From Pseudoalteromonas rubra (GTDB lineage: Bacteria > Pseudomonadota > Gammaproteobacteria > Enterobacterales > Alteromonadaceae), in the NCBI RefSeq assembly GCF_005886805.2, contig NZ_CP045429.1, positions 248,001 to 312,000 on the forward strand: 64,000 bases of DNA, read 5' to 3'. The notes under the pieces were generated by a model, which was not told where the DNA came from, did no database searches, and saw nothing but the letters and a program-made list of their open reading frames with translations. Shown here in pieces: positions 9,751 to 19,256 of this stretch (position 1 is the first letter of the stretch; every line of letters starts with the position of its first letter). Both the position numbers and the translations under genes were made by a program.

Positions 9751-9807
9751 ATACCAACTCGCCTTAATGACTTGCCCGATTGAAGGCGTACTTAAGCGTG
9801 TTGGTAT
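9751..9807. repeat. 57-bp palindromic element ending in ATACCAAC/GTTGGTAT
   Basis: The ends form an inverted repeat: ATACCAACtCGCcTTAA on the left pairs with TTAAGCGtGTTGGTAT on the right. A second arm pair, CGCCTT (9760-9765) and AAGGCG (9783-9788), lies inside. It sits between two minus-strand genes and could end transcription of the upstream one. The form resembles short interspersed palindromes or very small MITE remnants of marine gammaproteobacteria; only one copy was found in this window. Confidence 0.55.
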
Positions 9808-9810
9808 CAA

Positions 9811-10110
9811 TTAGAATTGTGAAAATTGACTCGACGTTTGCTCGTCACCAGATCCCAGTAGTAGCTCAAGCAGATCAAGGTAGTGGAACTGCGCATTACT
9901 ACTGCCGCCAGTTAACCAGGCATACCAACTAGTGTGTGACTCCAGCTTACATAAATTTGATGATGCGTGCTGACTGACCTGAGTGGTAGAGCACTGGCAC
10001 ATCTCATTTTTTGCGACTAAGTCATCGTCACCGCTGAACGAAACCACGCCAGCAGACAAGACTAAAGCAGCTGTAAGTAAAAGCGTCCGTGTTTTAAGCC
10101 GACTTAACAT
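9811..10110 (-). CDS. Small secreted hypothetical protein
   Basis: A 99-residue product not assigned to a family. I use the ATG at 10110 because GGGGATA is correctly spaced from it; an ATG two codons upstream is too close. A basic start plus a hydrophobic run (about residues 3-22, ending SAGVVSFS) looks like a signal peptide or an N-terminal anchor. Three cysteines follow (two in MCQCS, one in NLCKL), and the rest is Ser/Gln-rich with a leucine stretch LDLLELLLGSG. It is a single gene between the palindrome at 9751 and the rpe promoter region. Confidence 0.5.
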   Translation of the reverse strand: MLSRLKTRTLLLTAALVLSAGVVSFSGDDDLVAKNEMCQCSTTQVSQHASSNLCKLESHTSWYAWLTGGSSNAQFHYLDLLELLLGSGDEQTSSQFSQF

Positions 10111-10286
10111 AACCATATCCCCAGTGAATAGTTATCTATAAATAGTACACTATGTATGTTTATTAAACAATCGCTTTGTCCTGCAAAAATGGCAGCTGCT
10201 CGCAAATTAACAGTGCCTAACAATCAGGTGTTTTTAGCGTTAAGATGAGTTACAGTAGCCGCTGACATTTTGTTTCAGGGGGTAGT

Positions 10287-10976
10287 ATGTCGCAGAACAA
10301 TAATAATTCTGAGTTCTTAATTGCACCATCTATTTTGTCTGCCGACTTTGCAAGGTTGGGTGAAGACGTTGCCAGGGTGTTAGATGCTGGCGCGGATGTC
10401 GTGCACTTTGATGTGATGGATAATCATTATGTCCCGAATCTGACGTTTGGCCCGATGATCTGTGAGGCACTGCGCAATTATGGCATAACCGCCCCAATTG
10501 ATGTGCACCTGATGATCAAACCCGTGGATAGCCTGATCCCGGAGTTTGCAAAAGCGGGTGCAGATATCATTACTTTCCATCCTGAAGCCAGTGAACATAT
10601 AGATCGCAGTCTGGGTTTGATTAAGGAACACGGCTGTGAGGCTGGATTGGTACTTAATCCGGCAACGCCATTACATTATCTGGATTATGTAATGGATAAA
10701 GTGGATCAAATCTTACTTATGTCTGTCAATCCCGGCTTTGGCGGTCAGAGCTTTATCCCACAGACGCTGGATAAGTTGCGCCAGGTACGCGAGCGCATAG
10801 ATGCCAGTGGTCGTAAAATCCGCCTGGAGGTGGACGGTGGCATTAAAGTCGACAATATAGCTGAGGTAGCGGCCGCGGGGGCTGATATGTTTGTTGCTGG
10901 CTCAGCGATTTTCAATCAACCAGACTACCGGACGGTCATTGATGCGATGCGTTCAGAGCTCGCTAAGGTGGGCTAA
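10287..10976 (+). CDS. rpe: Ribulose-phosphate 3-epimerase
   Basis: Interconverts ribulose 5-phosphate and xylulose 5-phosphate in the pentose phosphate pathway; TIM barrel, metal-dependent. Catalytic motifs are visible: PSILSADFA near residue 13, [17 protein letters not shown] near 40-56, HLMI near 73, [11 protein letters not shown] near 146-156 and VDGGI near 182. Length 229 is typical. The stop overlaps the gph start (TAATG), as in the conserved rpe-gph-trpS operon. Confidence 0.97.
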   Translation: MSQNNNNSEFLIAPSILSADFARLGEDVARVLDAGADVVHFDVMDNHYVPNLTFGPMICEALRNYGITAPIDVHLMIKPVDSLIPEFAKAGADIITFHPEASEHIDRSLGLIKEHGCEAGLVLNPATPLHYLDYVMDKVDQILLMSVNPGFGGQSFIPQTLDKLRQVRERIDASGRKIRLEVDGGIKVDNIAEVAAAGADMFVAGSAIFNQPDYRTVIDAMRSELAKVG

Positions 10977-11641
10977 TGCGCTACCAGGGTATTTTATTTG
11001 ATCTCGACGGCACGCTGGTCGACAGTGCGCATGACTTGTATATGGCACTTAATTTGACGTTAACTGAAGTGGCTTTTCCTGTGGTGAGCCGCGCTCAGGT
11101 GCTGACCTGGGTCGGCAACGGCATCGATGTATTGGTGCAGCGTGGTTTAAGCGGCAGTCATGATGTTAACGCTGAGCTACCGCCGCGTGTGGTTGCTGAG
11201 GCACAAACTCGTTTTGCAGGCCATTATCGGGCCCTGGTTGGGCAATACTCTTTGCTCTATGCCAATGTTGAAACGGTACTGGCTGCATTCAGTCATGTGC
11301 CCAAGGCCGTCGTAACCAACAAGAGTCGTGAGTTTACAGTACAGCTACTCGATAACCTTAACCTCAGCCAGCATTTTGATGTTGTGGTGTGTGGTGATGA
11401 CGGTCAGAAAAAGCCGGCTGCGGAGCCACTCTTGTCAGCCTGTCAGCAACTTAACATCGAACCACACACAGCCATCATGGTCGGCGATTCAAAAAGCGAT
11501 ATTTTGGCCGCTCAGGCTGCTGAAATACCTGTGATTGCACTCAAATATGGGTACAATCAAGGACTGGATCTGGCCCAGTTTAATCCACAGTACCTCTGTG
11601 AGGGCTTCTTGGATATAATCCCCATTTTAAATCAACCTTAA
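10976..11641 (+). CDS. gph: Phosphoglycolate phosphatase
   Basis: HAD-superfamily phosphatase removing phosphate from 2-phosphoglycolate, a product of DNA 3'-end repair. HAD motif I is FDLDGTLVD (residues 8-16, both aspartates present), motif II is VTNKS near residue 112 with a lysine-containing motif III in KKPAAEPL (about 144), and motif IV is MVGDSKSD near 165. Length 221 fits. It lies between rpe and trpS, its conserved place; a general HAD phosphatase role cannot be excluded from sequence alone. Confidence 0.93.
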   Translation: MRYQGILFDLDGTLVDSAHDLYMALNLTLTEVAFPVVSRAQVLTWVGNGIDVLVQRGLSGSHDVNAELPPRVVAEAQTRFAGHYRALVGQYSLLYANVETVLAAFSHVPKAVVTNKSREFTVQLLDNLNLSQHFDVVVCGDDGQKKPAAEPLLSACQQLNIEPHTAIMVGDSKSDILAAQAAEIPVIALKYGYNQGLDLAQFNPQYLCEGFLDIIPILNQP

Positions 11642-11666
11642 ATCAAACTAGGAGTAAGGGAACACA

Positions 11667-12671
11667 ATGACTAAACCAGTAGTGTTAAGTGGCATTCAGC
11701 CAACCGGTGGTATGACAATAGGCAATTATGTGGGTGCCATTAACCAGTGGCTTAAGCTACAGGAAGATCATGATTGTTTCTTTATGCTGGTTGATTTGCA
11801 CGCCATCACCATTCGTCAGGAGCCAAATGTCCTGCGTGATCGCGTTTTGGATGGTGTTGCTTTGTATGCCGCGTGTGGCATTGACCCAGAAAAGTCAGCG
11901 TTATTTGTGCAATCACAGGTACCAGAGCATGCGCAGTTAAGCTGGGTACTGAACTGCTATGCACAAATGGGCGAACTCAATCGCATGACTCAGTTTAAAG
12001 ACAAGTCAGCGAAAAACACTAACAATGTCAACGTGGGTTTGTTTGCTTATCCGGTATTGCAAGCGGCTGATATTCTGCTTTATCAGGCTGATCAGGTTCC
12101 GGTGGGTGAAGATCAGAAACAGCACCTTGAACTGACTCGTGATATCGCGACACGTTTCAACAACCTGTATGGTGATGTATTCAAAGTGCCTGAGCCGTAT
12201 ATCCCAGAGCTGGGTGCCCGGGTGATGAGCTTGCAAGATCCATTGAAGAAAATGTCGAAATCGGACGATAATCCAAATGCCTATATTATGCTGCTGGATG
12301 AGCCGAAAAAGATTGAGAAGAAACTGAAAAAAGCGGTGACGGACTCAGACGAACAAGCGCGTATTTACTTTGACCGAGAAGAAAAGCCTGGCGTATCTAA
12401 CCTGCTGACACTGTTGTCAGTGGCGACCAAGCGTGATGTAGCCGATCTGGTGCCAGAGTATGAAGATAAAATGTATGGTCATCTGAAAAAAGACACGGCC
12501 GATGCCGTGGTGGCTATGCTGGAGCCTATGCAGGCGCGTTTCAAAGAGATCCGCGAAGATCAAGCGTTGCTGGATCAGATCATGCGTTCTGGTGCAGAAA
12601 AAGCAGGTGCTCGTGCAGAGAAAACACTAAAAGCGGCATACGACGCGCTGGGCTTTATTCCGCGCCCGTAA
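11667..12671 (+). CDS. trpS: Tryptophan--tRNA ligase
   Basis: Class I aminoacyl-tRNA synthetase charging tRNA-Trp. The HIGH-type signature appears as TIGN in [14 protein letters not shown] (about residues 10-23), and KMSKS is present near residue 194. Length 334 matches bacterial TrpS. A ribosome site AGGAGTAAGGG precedes the ATG. It ends an operon with rpe and gph and is followed by a strong hairpin terminator. Confidence 0.97.
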   Translation: MTKPVVLSGIQPTGGMTIGNYVGAINQWLKLQEDHDCFFMLVDLHAITIRQEPNVLRDRVLDGVALYAACGIDPEKSALFVQSQVPEHAQLSWVLNCYAQMGELNRMTQFKDKSAKNTNNVNVGLFAYPVLQAADILLYQADQVPVGEDQKQHLELTRDIATRFNNLYGDVFKVPEPYIPELGARVMSLQDPLKKMSKSDDNPNAYIMLLDEPKKIEKKLKKAVTDSDEQARIYFDREEKPGVSNLLTLLSVATKRDVADLVPEYEDKMYGHLKKDTADAVVAMLEPMQARFKEIREDQALLDQIMRSGAEKAGARAEKTLKAAYDALGFIPRP

Positions 12672-12690
12672 TCAGCCAGGTCACAACCAC

Positions 12691-12719
12691 AAAAAAGCCA
12701 GCTTATATGCTGGCTTTTT
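12691..12719. terminator. Bidirectional intrinsic terminator (trpS / S24 repressor)
   Basis: Perfect hairpin AAAAAGCCAGC - TTATAT - GCTGGCTTTTT, flanked by an A-run on the left and a T-run on the right, so it can end transcription from both sides. It lies between the convergent trpS and repressor genes. Confidence 0.9.
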
Positions 12720-12731
12720 GCTGTTTGAAGA

Positions 12732-13385
12732 TCACATACTGCGGCCGCACCAGACAATTCTACCTGCAATACCATGCTGTTGGGCATTTTCGGCATGGAT
12801 TTGCCAGGCAGGGTAGTCAGGGTTATCACTCACTACGCTAATATGATCTCGTTGTTGCTGCAGGCGCTTAGCCATCAGACCATCTTCGGTTTGCAGTACA
12901 TAAACGCCACGCTTATTCGCGTCACGCTGGCTTAAATCAACCAACACCATGTCGCCATGCTGCAAGGTTGGCAGCATACTGTCACCCCGGATAGTGACAA
13001 ACGCCAGCTGATCGCTATGCACGCCCAGTTGCGTACTGAGCCAGCGCTTATTCAGGGCAAATTGCTCTGTAACATCTTCACTGCCATTGATGCTACCAAA
13101 ACCGGCACTGGCCTCAACATCCAGTTTAGGCACCATCAGCATTTCCTGACTGCCCGTCATCGGCGCGTGCTCTGTGGGCTGCTCACCGGTAAGCAGCCAA
13201 TTTAGATCAATACTGAACAAGCTGTATAAATGTTCCAAATAGGCAACGGATGGTCGGCTCAGGCCACGACAAATACGATAAATGTGTGACGGCGACTTGC
13301 CAGTGAGGAGCGCAAACTGACGTTTGTTGCCGGCGCTAAACTGGTCGATCAAAGTAATAAATCGGCGTGAAAATGCTGTGCTCAT
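12732..13385 (-). CDS. LexA/CI-like transcriptional repressor (HTH plus S24 peptidase fold)
   Basis: A 217-residue regulator. The N-terminus (about residues 20-65, containing SPSHIYRICRGLSRPS) is a helix-turn-helix of the Cro/CI type. The C-terminus has the S24 fold of LexA, UmuD and phage CI: the nucleophile region RGDSMLPTLQHGD (about 133-145) contains the catalytic serine and the general-base lysine is in LMAKRL (about 168-173). It is therefore probably able to self-cleave when RecA is activated, although that is inferred. It is divergent from the M43 lipoprotein gene and no phage genes surround it, so it may be a domesticated repressor. Its target is unknown. Confidence 0.85.
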   Translation of the reverse strand: MSTAFSRRFITLIDQFSAGNKRQFALLTGKSPSHIYRICRGLSRPSVAYLEHLYSLFSIDLNWLLTGEQPTEHAPMTGSQEMLMVPKLDVEASAGFGSINGSEDVTEQFALNKRWLSTQLGVHSDQLAFVTIRGDSMLPTLQHGDMVLVDLSQRDANKRGVYVLQTEDGLMAKRLQQQRDHISVVSDNPDYPAWQIHAENAQQHGIAGRIVWCGRSM

Positions 13386-13622
13386 GACACCCCATACAGG
13401 TTACAACAAAGGAAGGGCCTCAGAGTACTTGCCTATTGCGATGCTGTACAGCTACTGACACCTGATTGCTCAATGTCTGCCCAGCTTGGGGGGAGGGAAT
13501 TACAAATTGCGACATTTTTAACCAGCTACATAACAGTTTGCGAGCTGCTTGTTCCTATAATAACTTACTGAAGTCGACTTGATTGCGACGGCATATAACT
13601 CAGGAAAAGAGGAGAAGGAGCG

Positions 13623-14939
13623 ATGAATTATGTGATTAAAAGGACCTTAGTGCTGGTGATGGCACTGAGTCAATTAACCGCTTGCTCGGGTGGCAGCGGT
13701 GATAGTTCAGCACCCAAGGATACACCAGACTTGTTGACCATTTCAGCACATAGCGAAGGGGGTGGAGTGTTGGAGCCGGCAAGCCTTCAGGTTGGCAAGG
13801 GTAAAGCCGCTGAGTTTGTCGCGAAACCTCGGGCGGGTTATGAGCTGGTAGCGCTGAGTGGTTGCGGGGGTAAACGCACGGGGGTTGCTTATCGGGTAGA
13901 GCGGGTCGAGCAAAGTTGTCAAATACAGGCACGTTTTTCACCTATCCAGTATCGTCTGGATGCGACCGTTAGTCAGGGTGGTAATGTCGACATCAGCACC
14001 CAGCAAATTGCGCATGGCAGCGCTGCTGAGTTTGTCTTTACACCTAACAGCGATCATATTCTGGAGCGCGTTGGGGGATGTAATGGCACACTAACCCAGT
14101 ACACTTATCACCTACGCGAAGTGACTGGGCCTTGTACTGTGAGTGCGTTATTTTTACCTTACCTTCCTGAGCCTGAGGCGCTCACGCGGATCCGGTTACC
14201 GGTCGTCGTACATGTACTGAATAATGGCCATTTTGAACTCAGTGATGCGCAAATCTTATCTCAGTTGCGGGCCACTAATTTACATTTCCGTGGTAAAAAT
14301 AGCGCTGAAATTGAGACTATCCCCGATACCTATTCCCCTTTTGTTGCAGACACTGGGATCCAGTTTTATCTGGCTGACAAAGATCCGGATGGCCAGCCTC
14401 ATTCGGGGATCGTGCGGGTCGATGCCACAACGAGTGTCTTTGCGCTGGAGGGATACCCCTTTGCCCGCAGCGATGCGGGTGGATCGGATGCCTGGCCGAC
14501 AGACCGTTATATTAATATCTGGGTGGGCATGTCACGTACCCGGTTCAATGAACCGGTGTTGGGTGGCAGGGCACATGTCCCGGGCATGGCGCCTGAGCTA
14601 TATATTGGTGTGTCGGTAGAGCAGGGACTATTTGGCACCATCGCACCTCGAGAGCCAAATTATGATCAGGGCAAAACGCTGACGCATGAGTTAGGGCACT
14701 TTCTGGGGTTAATTGGCCATACTAATCCGCCGTGGAATGACCAAAACACTCATCGTCACCTGACCTGTGATGGGTTGGCGCAGACTGAATGCGTGAATGC
14801 AGATCTGACGATGAACTTTATGAATACCAATGTCTATGATAACAGGCAGAAGATGTTTTCGTTGAGTCAGCGCCAGTTGATGCGTGCGTGGTTAGAAACT
14901 GGACCATTGCAGGCTTTGTATCTGAATAACCCGCCTTAA
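13623..14939 (+). CDS. Secreted zinc metalloprotease lipoprotein, M43 (pappalysin)-like
   Basis: A 438-residue exported protein: basic start, hydrophobic run and lipobox LTAC with cysteine near residue 21, followed by a GGSGDSS linker. Two repeated beta domains come next (about 40-105 and 110-175); each has a glycine-rich GG.V/L start and a cysteine pair, similar to bacterial InlB-type B repeats. The catalytic domain carries the metzincin zinc motif HELGHFLGLIGH (about 354-365) and a later Met-turn-like TMNFMNT, as in family M43. All three histidines are present, so activity is expected. The strong ribosome site GAGGAGAAGGAG precedes the ATG. Substrate unknown; likely cell-surface or periplasmic. 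Confidence 0.83.
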   Translation: MNYVIKRTLVLVMALSQLTACSGGSGDSSAPKDTPDLLTISAHSEGGGVLEPASLQVGKGKAAEFVAKPRAGYELVALSGCGGKRTGVAYRVERVEQSCQIQARFSPIQYRLDATVSQGGNVDISTQQIAHGSAAEFVFTPNSDHILERVGGCNGTLTQYTYHLREVTGPCTVSALFLPYLPEPEALTRIRLPVVVHVLNNGHFELSDAQILSQLRATNLHFRGKNSAEIETIPDTYSPFVADTGIQFYLADKDPDGQPHSGIVRVDATTSVFALEGYPFARSDAGGSDAWPTDRYINIWVGMSRTRFNEPVLGGRAHVPGMAPELYIGVSVEQGLFGTIAPREPNYDQGKTLTHELGHFLGLIGHTNPPWNDQNTHRHLTCDGLAQTECVNADLTMNFMNTNVYDNRQKMFSLSQRQLMRAWLETGPLQALYLNNPP

Positions 14940-15742
14940 CGCTTTAGATATTGCCCGGGTGTGGTGCCGAAAAACTTTTTAAATGCACTGTTGAATGCTG
15001 AGCTGGACTCAAACCCCAGTTGCAAAGCGGTGGCTTGCTGGGTTTCACCTGCGGTGAGCATTTCAACGGCACGCAGCGCTCTGAGCTTCTGCTTCCATTG
15101 ACTAAAGCTCATTGCAAAGCTCTTGTGAAACAGGCGATTAAGGGTTCTGGCTGATGCGCCCACCTGCTCACCCCACTGTTCAAGAGTAAGTGCGCAGCCC
15201 GGGTTAGAATACAGTTCACTGACAATTGGCAGCAGGCGATGATCATCGGCTTTGGGAATGAAAAACGCACTGGTAGGTGCCAGCTCTAATCTGTCAATGA
15301 ACACCTGGATAAAGCGTTCGGTCTTATCGTCGAGCAGATAATCTTCAGGCCAGGTGCAGATAGTGAGGATCATTTCTTTCAGCAGCGCATCGACCACCAG
15401 GGTTTTCGCCTGATCGCCCAGGATGGCTGCATACTTTTCATCAATATAGACACTACGAAAATGCCCGCCATAACGACAGAAAGTCTCATGCTCCACGTTG
15501 GGCGGGATCCACAAGGCCTGTTGCGGCGGAATAACAAAGGTGCCCTGAGGTGTGAAAATGGTCATCACTGAGTCGCTGATATAGGTGATTTGCCCCCAGT
15601 GATGGCTATGGGGCCGCACATGCTCATTGGCAGGCATCGTGGTGGGTCGGGGGAAGATGGGTCTGCCCAGTACTTTGCGTTTGAATCGGCTGGACACACT
15701 GCGCCAGGATGCATCTGTCCGATTTGATAAACTTTGTGTCAT
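14936..15742 (-). CDS. AraC-family transcriptional regulator
   Basis: Start at ATG 15742 (268 residues) gives a good ribosome site GGGAAA; the frame extends 11 codons upstream. The N-terminal half is a cupin-like sensor (EHVRPHSHHWGQ, PPQQALWIPPNVEH, about residues 40-85), and the C-terminal third has two AraC helix-turn-helix segments (about 165-265, ending ALQLGFESSSAFNSAFKKFFGTTPGQYL). The layout matches the NimR/YeaM type, which controls an adjacent transporter. It is divergent from an MFS gene 80 bp away, its probable target. The stop overlaps the end of the M43 gene by 4 bp on the opposite strand. Confidence 0.88.
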   Translation of the reverse strand: MTQSLSNRTDASWRSVSSRFKRKVLGRPIFPRPTTMPANEHVRPHSHHWGQITYISDSVMTIFTPQGTFVIPPQQALWIPPNVEHETFCRYGGHFRSVYIDEKYAAILGDQAKTLVVDALLKEMILTICTWPEDYLLDDKTERFIQVFIDRLELAPTSAFFIPKADDHRLLPIVSELYSNPGCALTLEQWGEQVGASARTLNRLFHKSFAMSFSQWKQKLRALRAVEMLTAGETQQATALQLGFESSSAFNSAFKKFFGTTPGQYLKR

Positions 15743-15822
15743 GATTTCCCATATTAGCCAGTGTGAACAGCTCATATACTAACCGGGCCGATAACGGCAA
15801 TCAATGTGCTTAAGGACTGTGA

Positions 15823-16986
15823 ATGAAAAACCCGACCCGACTTTTTGTGCCTTCCCCGATGAGCTTTATGGTGCTGGCAACCATCGTCATGGCTATGACA
15901 TTTTCTGCCTGGAATGCCTTGCTTAATAACTTTGCGATTGAACAGGCTGCGTTTACAGGTGCGCATATTGGCATGTTGCAATCACTGCGAGAAATCCCAG
16001 GTTTCCTGGCTTTTACAGCTGTGTTTGTGTTGCTGGTGCTGAAGGAACAAACCTTTGCCTTGATCAGTTTATGTTTGTTGTCGATAGGTGTGGCACTGAC
16101 AGGGTTTTTCCCGAGTGTGTATGGCCTGTATGCCACGACGGTGCTGATGTCTATTGGATTCCACTATTTTGAAACACTGAATCAATCGCTGAGCTTGCAG
16201 TGGTTCACTAAGGAAGAGGCACCCGAGCAATTGGGCCGTTTACTGTCGATAAAATCGATGGCCTCTTTAGTGACCTTCGGGCTCATCTGGGTGGCATTTA
16301 CCTGGATGGCGACCGATTATGTGTGGGTGTACTTGTTATTTGGCGGGGCCGGACTGGTACTGACCTTGTTTATGGCGCTAACGCACCCGCACTTCGTTCA
16401 ACAAGCCACGCAACATAAAAAACTCATTCTAAGAAAACAGTACAGTCTGTATTACGTCCTGACCTTTTTCTCCGGCGCCCGTCGTCAAATCTTTATGGTG
16501 TTTGCCGGTTTTTTGATGGTGGAAAAGTTCGGCTTTGATGTGGCCGAGATCACTGCCTTGTATATGCTCAACCACCTTGTGAATATTTTCGTGGCCCCAA
16601 AAATTGGTCAGATGATTAGCAAGATTGGTGAGCAAAAGGCCCTGACGCTGGAGTATTCAGGTTTGGTTTTGGTCTTTATTGGCTATGCGCTGGTCGAGTC
16701 TGCGCAATTAGCGGCGGTATTATATTTAGTGGATCATATCTTCTTTGCGATGGCCATTGCGCTTAAAACCTATTTCCAAAAAATTGCCCAGCCAGAAGAT
16801 ATTGCCGCCACGGCCGGAGTGAGTTTTACCATTAATCACATCGCGGCAGTGGTGATCCCGGCGAGCTTTGGCATGGTGTGGTTGTATGACCAATCGTTGG
16901 TATTTTATTTTGGTGCGGCCCTGGCGGGGTGCTCTTTGATTCTTAGCCAGTTCATTACGCCGCATCTGAAAAAAGTGGCTGCCTGA
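15823..16986 (+). CDS. Major facilitator superfamily transporter
   Basis: A 387-residue polytopic inner-membrane protein with about 10-12 hydrophobic helices spread over the whole length, split by a basic cytoplasmic loop near residues 190-205 (HKKLILRKQYS) that marks the two-half MFS plan. The subfamily is not obvious from motifs; substrate unknown. The facing AraC gene suggests an inducible drug or metabolite exporter, by analogy with nimR/nimT. A hairpin terminator follows directly. Confidence 0.82.
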   Translation: MKNPTRLFVPSPMSFMVLATIVMAMTFSAWNALLNNFAIEQAAFTGAHIGMLQSLREIPGFLAFTAVFVLLVLKEQTFALISLCLLSIGVALTGFFPSVYGLYATTVLMSIGFHYFETLNQSLSLQWFTKEEAPEQLGRLLSIKSMASLVTFGLIWVAFTWMATDYVWVYLLFGGAGLVLTLFMALTHPHFVQQATQHKKLILRKQYSLYYVLTFFSGARRQIFMVFAGFLMVEKFGFDVAEITALYMLNHLVNIFVAPKIGQMISKIGEQKALTLEYSGLVLVFIGYALVESAQLAAVLYLVDHIFFAMAIALKTYFQKIAQPEDIAATAGVSFTINHIAAVVIPASFGMVWLYDQSLVFYFGAALAGCSLILSQFITPHLKKVAA

Positions 16987-16988
16987 TA

Positions 16989-17016
16989 AAAAAGCCGCCC
17001 GGTGTGGGCGGCTTTT
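16989..17016. terminator. Bidirectional intrinsic terminator (MFS / GH97)
   Basis: AAAAGCCGCCC - GGTGT - GGGCGGCTTTT hairpin with A-run and T-run flanks, between convergent genes. Confidence 0.92.
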
Positions 17017-17026
17017 AATGTGTGTT

Positions 17027-19084
17027 TTAAAGGGCCTTAAAGCGGATCGCGGTGCCGCCACTGGTGGCGAGCTTCAGCGTTAAGGTATCTTGTGTCGTGA
17101 CAATCTGTTTTTGAATGCTCAGATCATAGGGGTTGTATTTCCATTCTGCCTTAGGGCCATCCTGATAGATCTGGGCTTCGAAACGCTGGCCTGGCTCAAG
17201 GAAGTCGAGCTTTATGTTAATGCTTCTTGCCTGTTCATCGGTGATGGCACCTAAATACCAGTCATTTCCCGAATACTTACCGCGTTTGCGCTCTTTACGG
17301 GCAAAGACCACATAGTCGCCCACTTCACCTGCCAATGCGATACTGTGCTCCCAGTCCGCCGGGACGTCTTTAATAAACTGGAAGGCCTGTGGTTTTGCCA
17401 AATAGTTTTCTGGCAGGTCCGCGGCCATTTGCACTGGGCTATACAGTACAACATATAGCGCCAGTTGTTTGGCAAGGGTCGTTTGTGGGCGGTTGGTTTT
17501 GTCGCCCAGGCCGTTAAAACTCATGTCGAAAATACCTGGTGTAAAATCCATCGGGCCAGACAACATACGGGTATAGGCCAGCATGGTGGTATGCTCAGGT
17601 GGGTTGGGTGGTGTACCCCAGGCATTAAACTCCTGGCCGCGTGCGCCTTCTCGGGTCAGCCAGTTAGGGTAAGTGCGGCGTAATCCCGTATCCTTAATTG
17701 GTTCATGGGTATTGATGCTGATCTTATGTTTGGCCGCCAGTTTCACATTGTCCAGGTATTCATTAACCATAAACTGACCGTCGTGCCATTCGAACCGGGC
17801 GTGACCACGCTCATCAATGCGCTTGATATTGCCACCATCGGCAACATAGCCGGTTTTAACCTGACGGACACCGGCTTTTTCGTACAGGGCAAAGGCATCT
17901 GCCATCTGGTCGCGATAATTGCTGACATTACCTGAGGTTTCGTGGTGACCGATCAGGCGGGCACCTACTTGTTCGCCATGTTTAGCAATGGCATCCAAGT
18001 CGAAATCCGGGTAGGTTTCTGTAAAGCTGAATACATCACCATTGAAGAACCAGTCGCCATCCCAGCCGGTATTCCAGCCTTCTACCAGCACACCATCGAA
18101 GCCATGCTCGGCTGCGAAACTCAGGTATTCTTTAGTGCGTTCTGTAGTCGCGCCATGTTTTTCACCACTGCCCCAGGTGTTCTTTCCGATGTGCATGCCC
18201 CACCAAATGCCGAGGTATTTACCTGGCTCTACCCAGGATACATCGCCTAATTTATTGGGCTCATTCAGGTTGAGAATAAGGCGCGAGTTCAGCAAATCAG
18301 TTGCCTGGGCGCCGATCTGAATGGTGCGCCAGGGGGTTTTGAAGTGGCCATTGGTCTTTACGGCAATGCCATCAGACCAGGGGGTCAGATCGCTGATAAA
18401 GGTACCGGGGCGACGCTGGTTCAGGGTCATAGCGGCATAGTCAACCAGTGCGGCTTCGTGAATGCTGACATGCACACCATCTTTGTTTTTCAATGTAAAT
18501 GGGGTGTGGACATGGGCTGCATCATGGAGTGCTGTGGTGTTATAGGTATATTCATAGCGGTTCCAGCCGCGAGCTGGGATCCACCAGGCTTGTGCCTTGT
18601 CACTGTCAGCGACAGCAAATTCAGTCAGTTCTCTGGTGATATAGCGGGCAGAGTCCTGAGCTACTTCGTAGCGGAAGCCGACACCGTCATCAAATGCCCG
18701 TATTCTCAGGGTATATTGCGCCTGCTTTGACTGACTGTCAGCCAGGGTAACAACCAGTTCATTGTGATGGTTGTGTACTTCTCGTGCCTCACCCCAGGGT
18801 TGCTGCCAGCGCTCATCTACGCTGTTGCGCTGGGTTTTGCTGATGATCAGTCCGTCGCGCAGCGAGGGGGCGCGGGCAAAATCGAACCCTAACTTTGAGG
18901 GGGCAATCACGGCTTGGTTATTAAACATGATCTGGTAGCTGGGCTGGGTATTGTCATCGCTGACTTGAAAGGTGAGTTTACCGTCTGGCGAGCTGACACT
19001 GTATGTCGCAGCCTGTGTTGCAGTGGTAAGTAAACCGGCTAAGAGTGTGACAGCAACGCCTGTTGCACTGAAGACTAATCGCAT
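17027..19084 (-). CDS. Glycoside hydrolase family 97 (SusB-like alpha-glycosidase)
   Basis: A 685-residue exported enzyme; signal peptide ends near TQA (about residue 25). Three parts are apparent: an N-terminal beta-supersandwich domain (about 28-270, SPDGKLTF...), a TIM-barrel catalytic domain (about 280-560) and a C-terminal beta domain. Family-typical stretches include GIWWGMHIGK, VEGWNTGWDGDW, INTHEPIKDTGLRRTYPN and EGARGQEFNAWG; the glutamates of the last two are consistent with the inverting, alpha-glucosidase-type members, which act on alpha-1,4/1,6 glucosides with calcium. Whether it prefers glucosides or galactosides cannot be settled here. It stands alone, without a susC/susD-like or TonB receptor neighbour. 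Confidence 0.9.
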   Translation of the reverse strand: MRLVFSATGVAVTLLAGLLTTATQAATYSVSSPDGKLTFQVSDDNTQPSYQIMFNNQAVIAPSKLGFDFARAPSLRDGLIISKTQRNSVDERWQQPWGEAREVHNHHNELVVTLADSQSKQAQYTLRIRAFDDGVGFRYEVAQDSARYITRELTEFAVADSDKAQAWWIPARGWNRYEYTYNTTALHDAAHVHTPFTLKNKDGVHVSIHEAALVDYAAMTLNQRRPGTFISDLTPWSDGIAVKTNGHFKTPWRTIQIGAQATDLLNSRLILNLNEPNKLGDVSWVEPGKYLGIWWGMHIGKNTWGSGEKHGATTERTKEYLSFAAEHGFDGVLVEGWNTGWDGDWFFNGDVFSFTETYPDFDLDAIAKHGEQVGARLIGHHETSGNVSNYRDQMADAFALYEKAGVRQVKTGYVADGGNIKRIDERGHARFEWHDGQFMVNEYLDNVKLAAKHKISINTHEPIKDTGLRRTYPNWLTREGARGQEFNAWGTPPNPPEHTTMLAYTRMLSGPMDFTPGIFDMSFNGLGDKTNRPQTTLAKQLALYVVLYSPVQMAADLPENYLAKPQAFQFIKDVPADWEHSIALAGEVGDYVVFARKERKRGKYSGNDWYLGAITDEQARSINIKLDFLEPGQRFEAQIYQDGPKAEWKYNPYDLSIQKQIVTTQDTLTLKLATSGGTAIRFKAL

Positions 19085-19256
19085 AAACTATCTCGGTTGC
19101 AAATGTGAGTGAATGTTTAGCTTACTGTTATCTTCGTCCGGGCATGAACTGTCTGCATACGTATTCACTTTGAAAATGCGATGAATGGAAACTAACGGTC
19201 GTCCGGTCTACATCTGTGGCCTATACTAAATCGAGACCGCAAGGAGCTTTTAGGCA

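Noticed and set aside
9602..9814. 70-codon plus-strand frame
   Set aside because: It runs opposite the DUF2970 gene and through the palindrome; no ribosome site or family resemblance.
17465..18730. Several plus-strand frames opposite the GH97 gene
   Set aside because: They are antisense shadows of a confidently identified enzyme.
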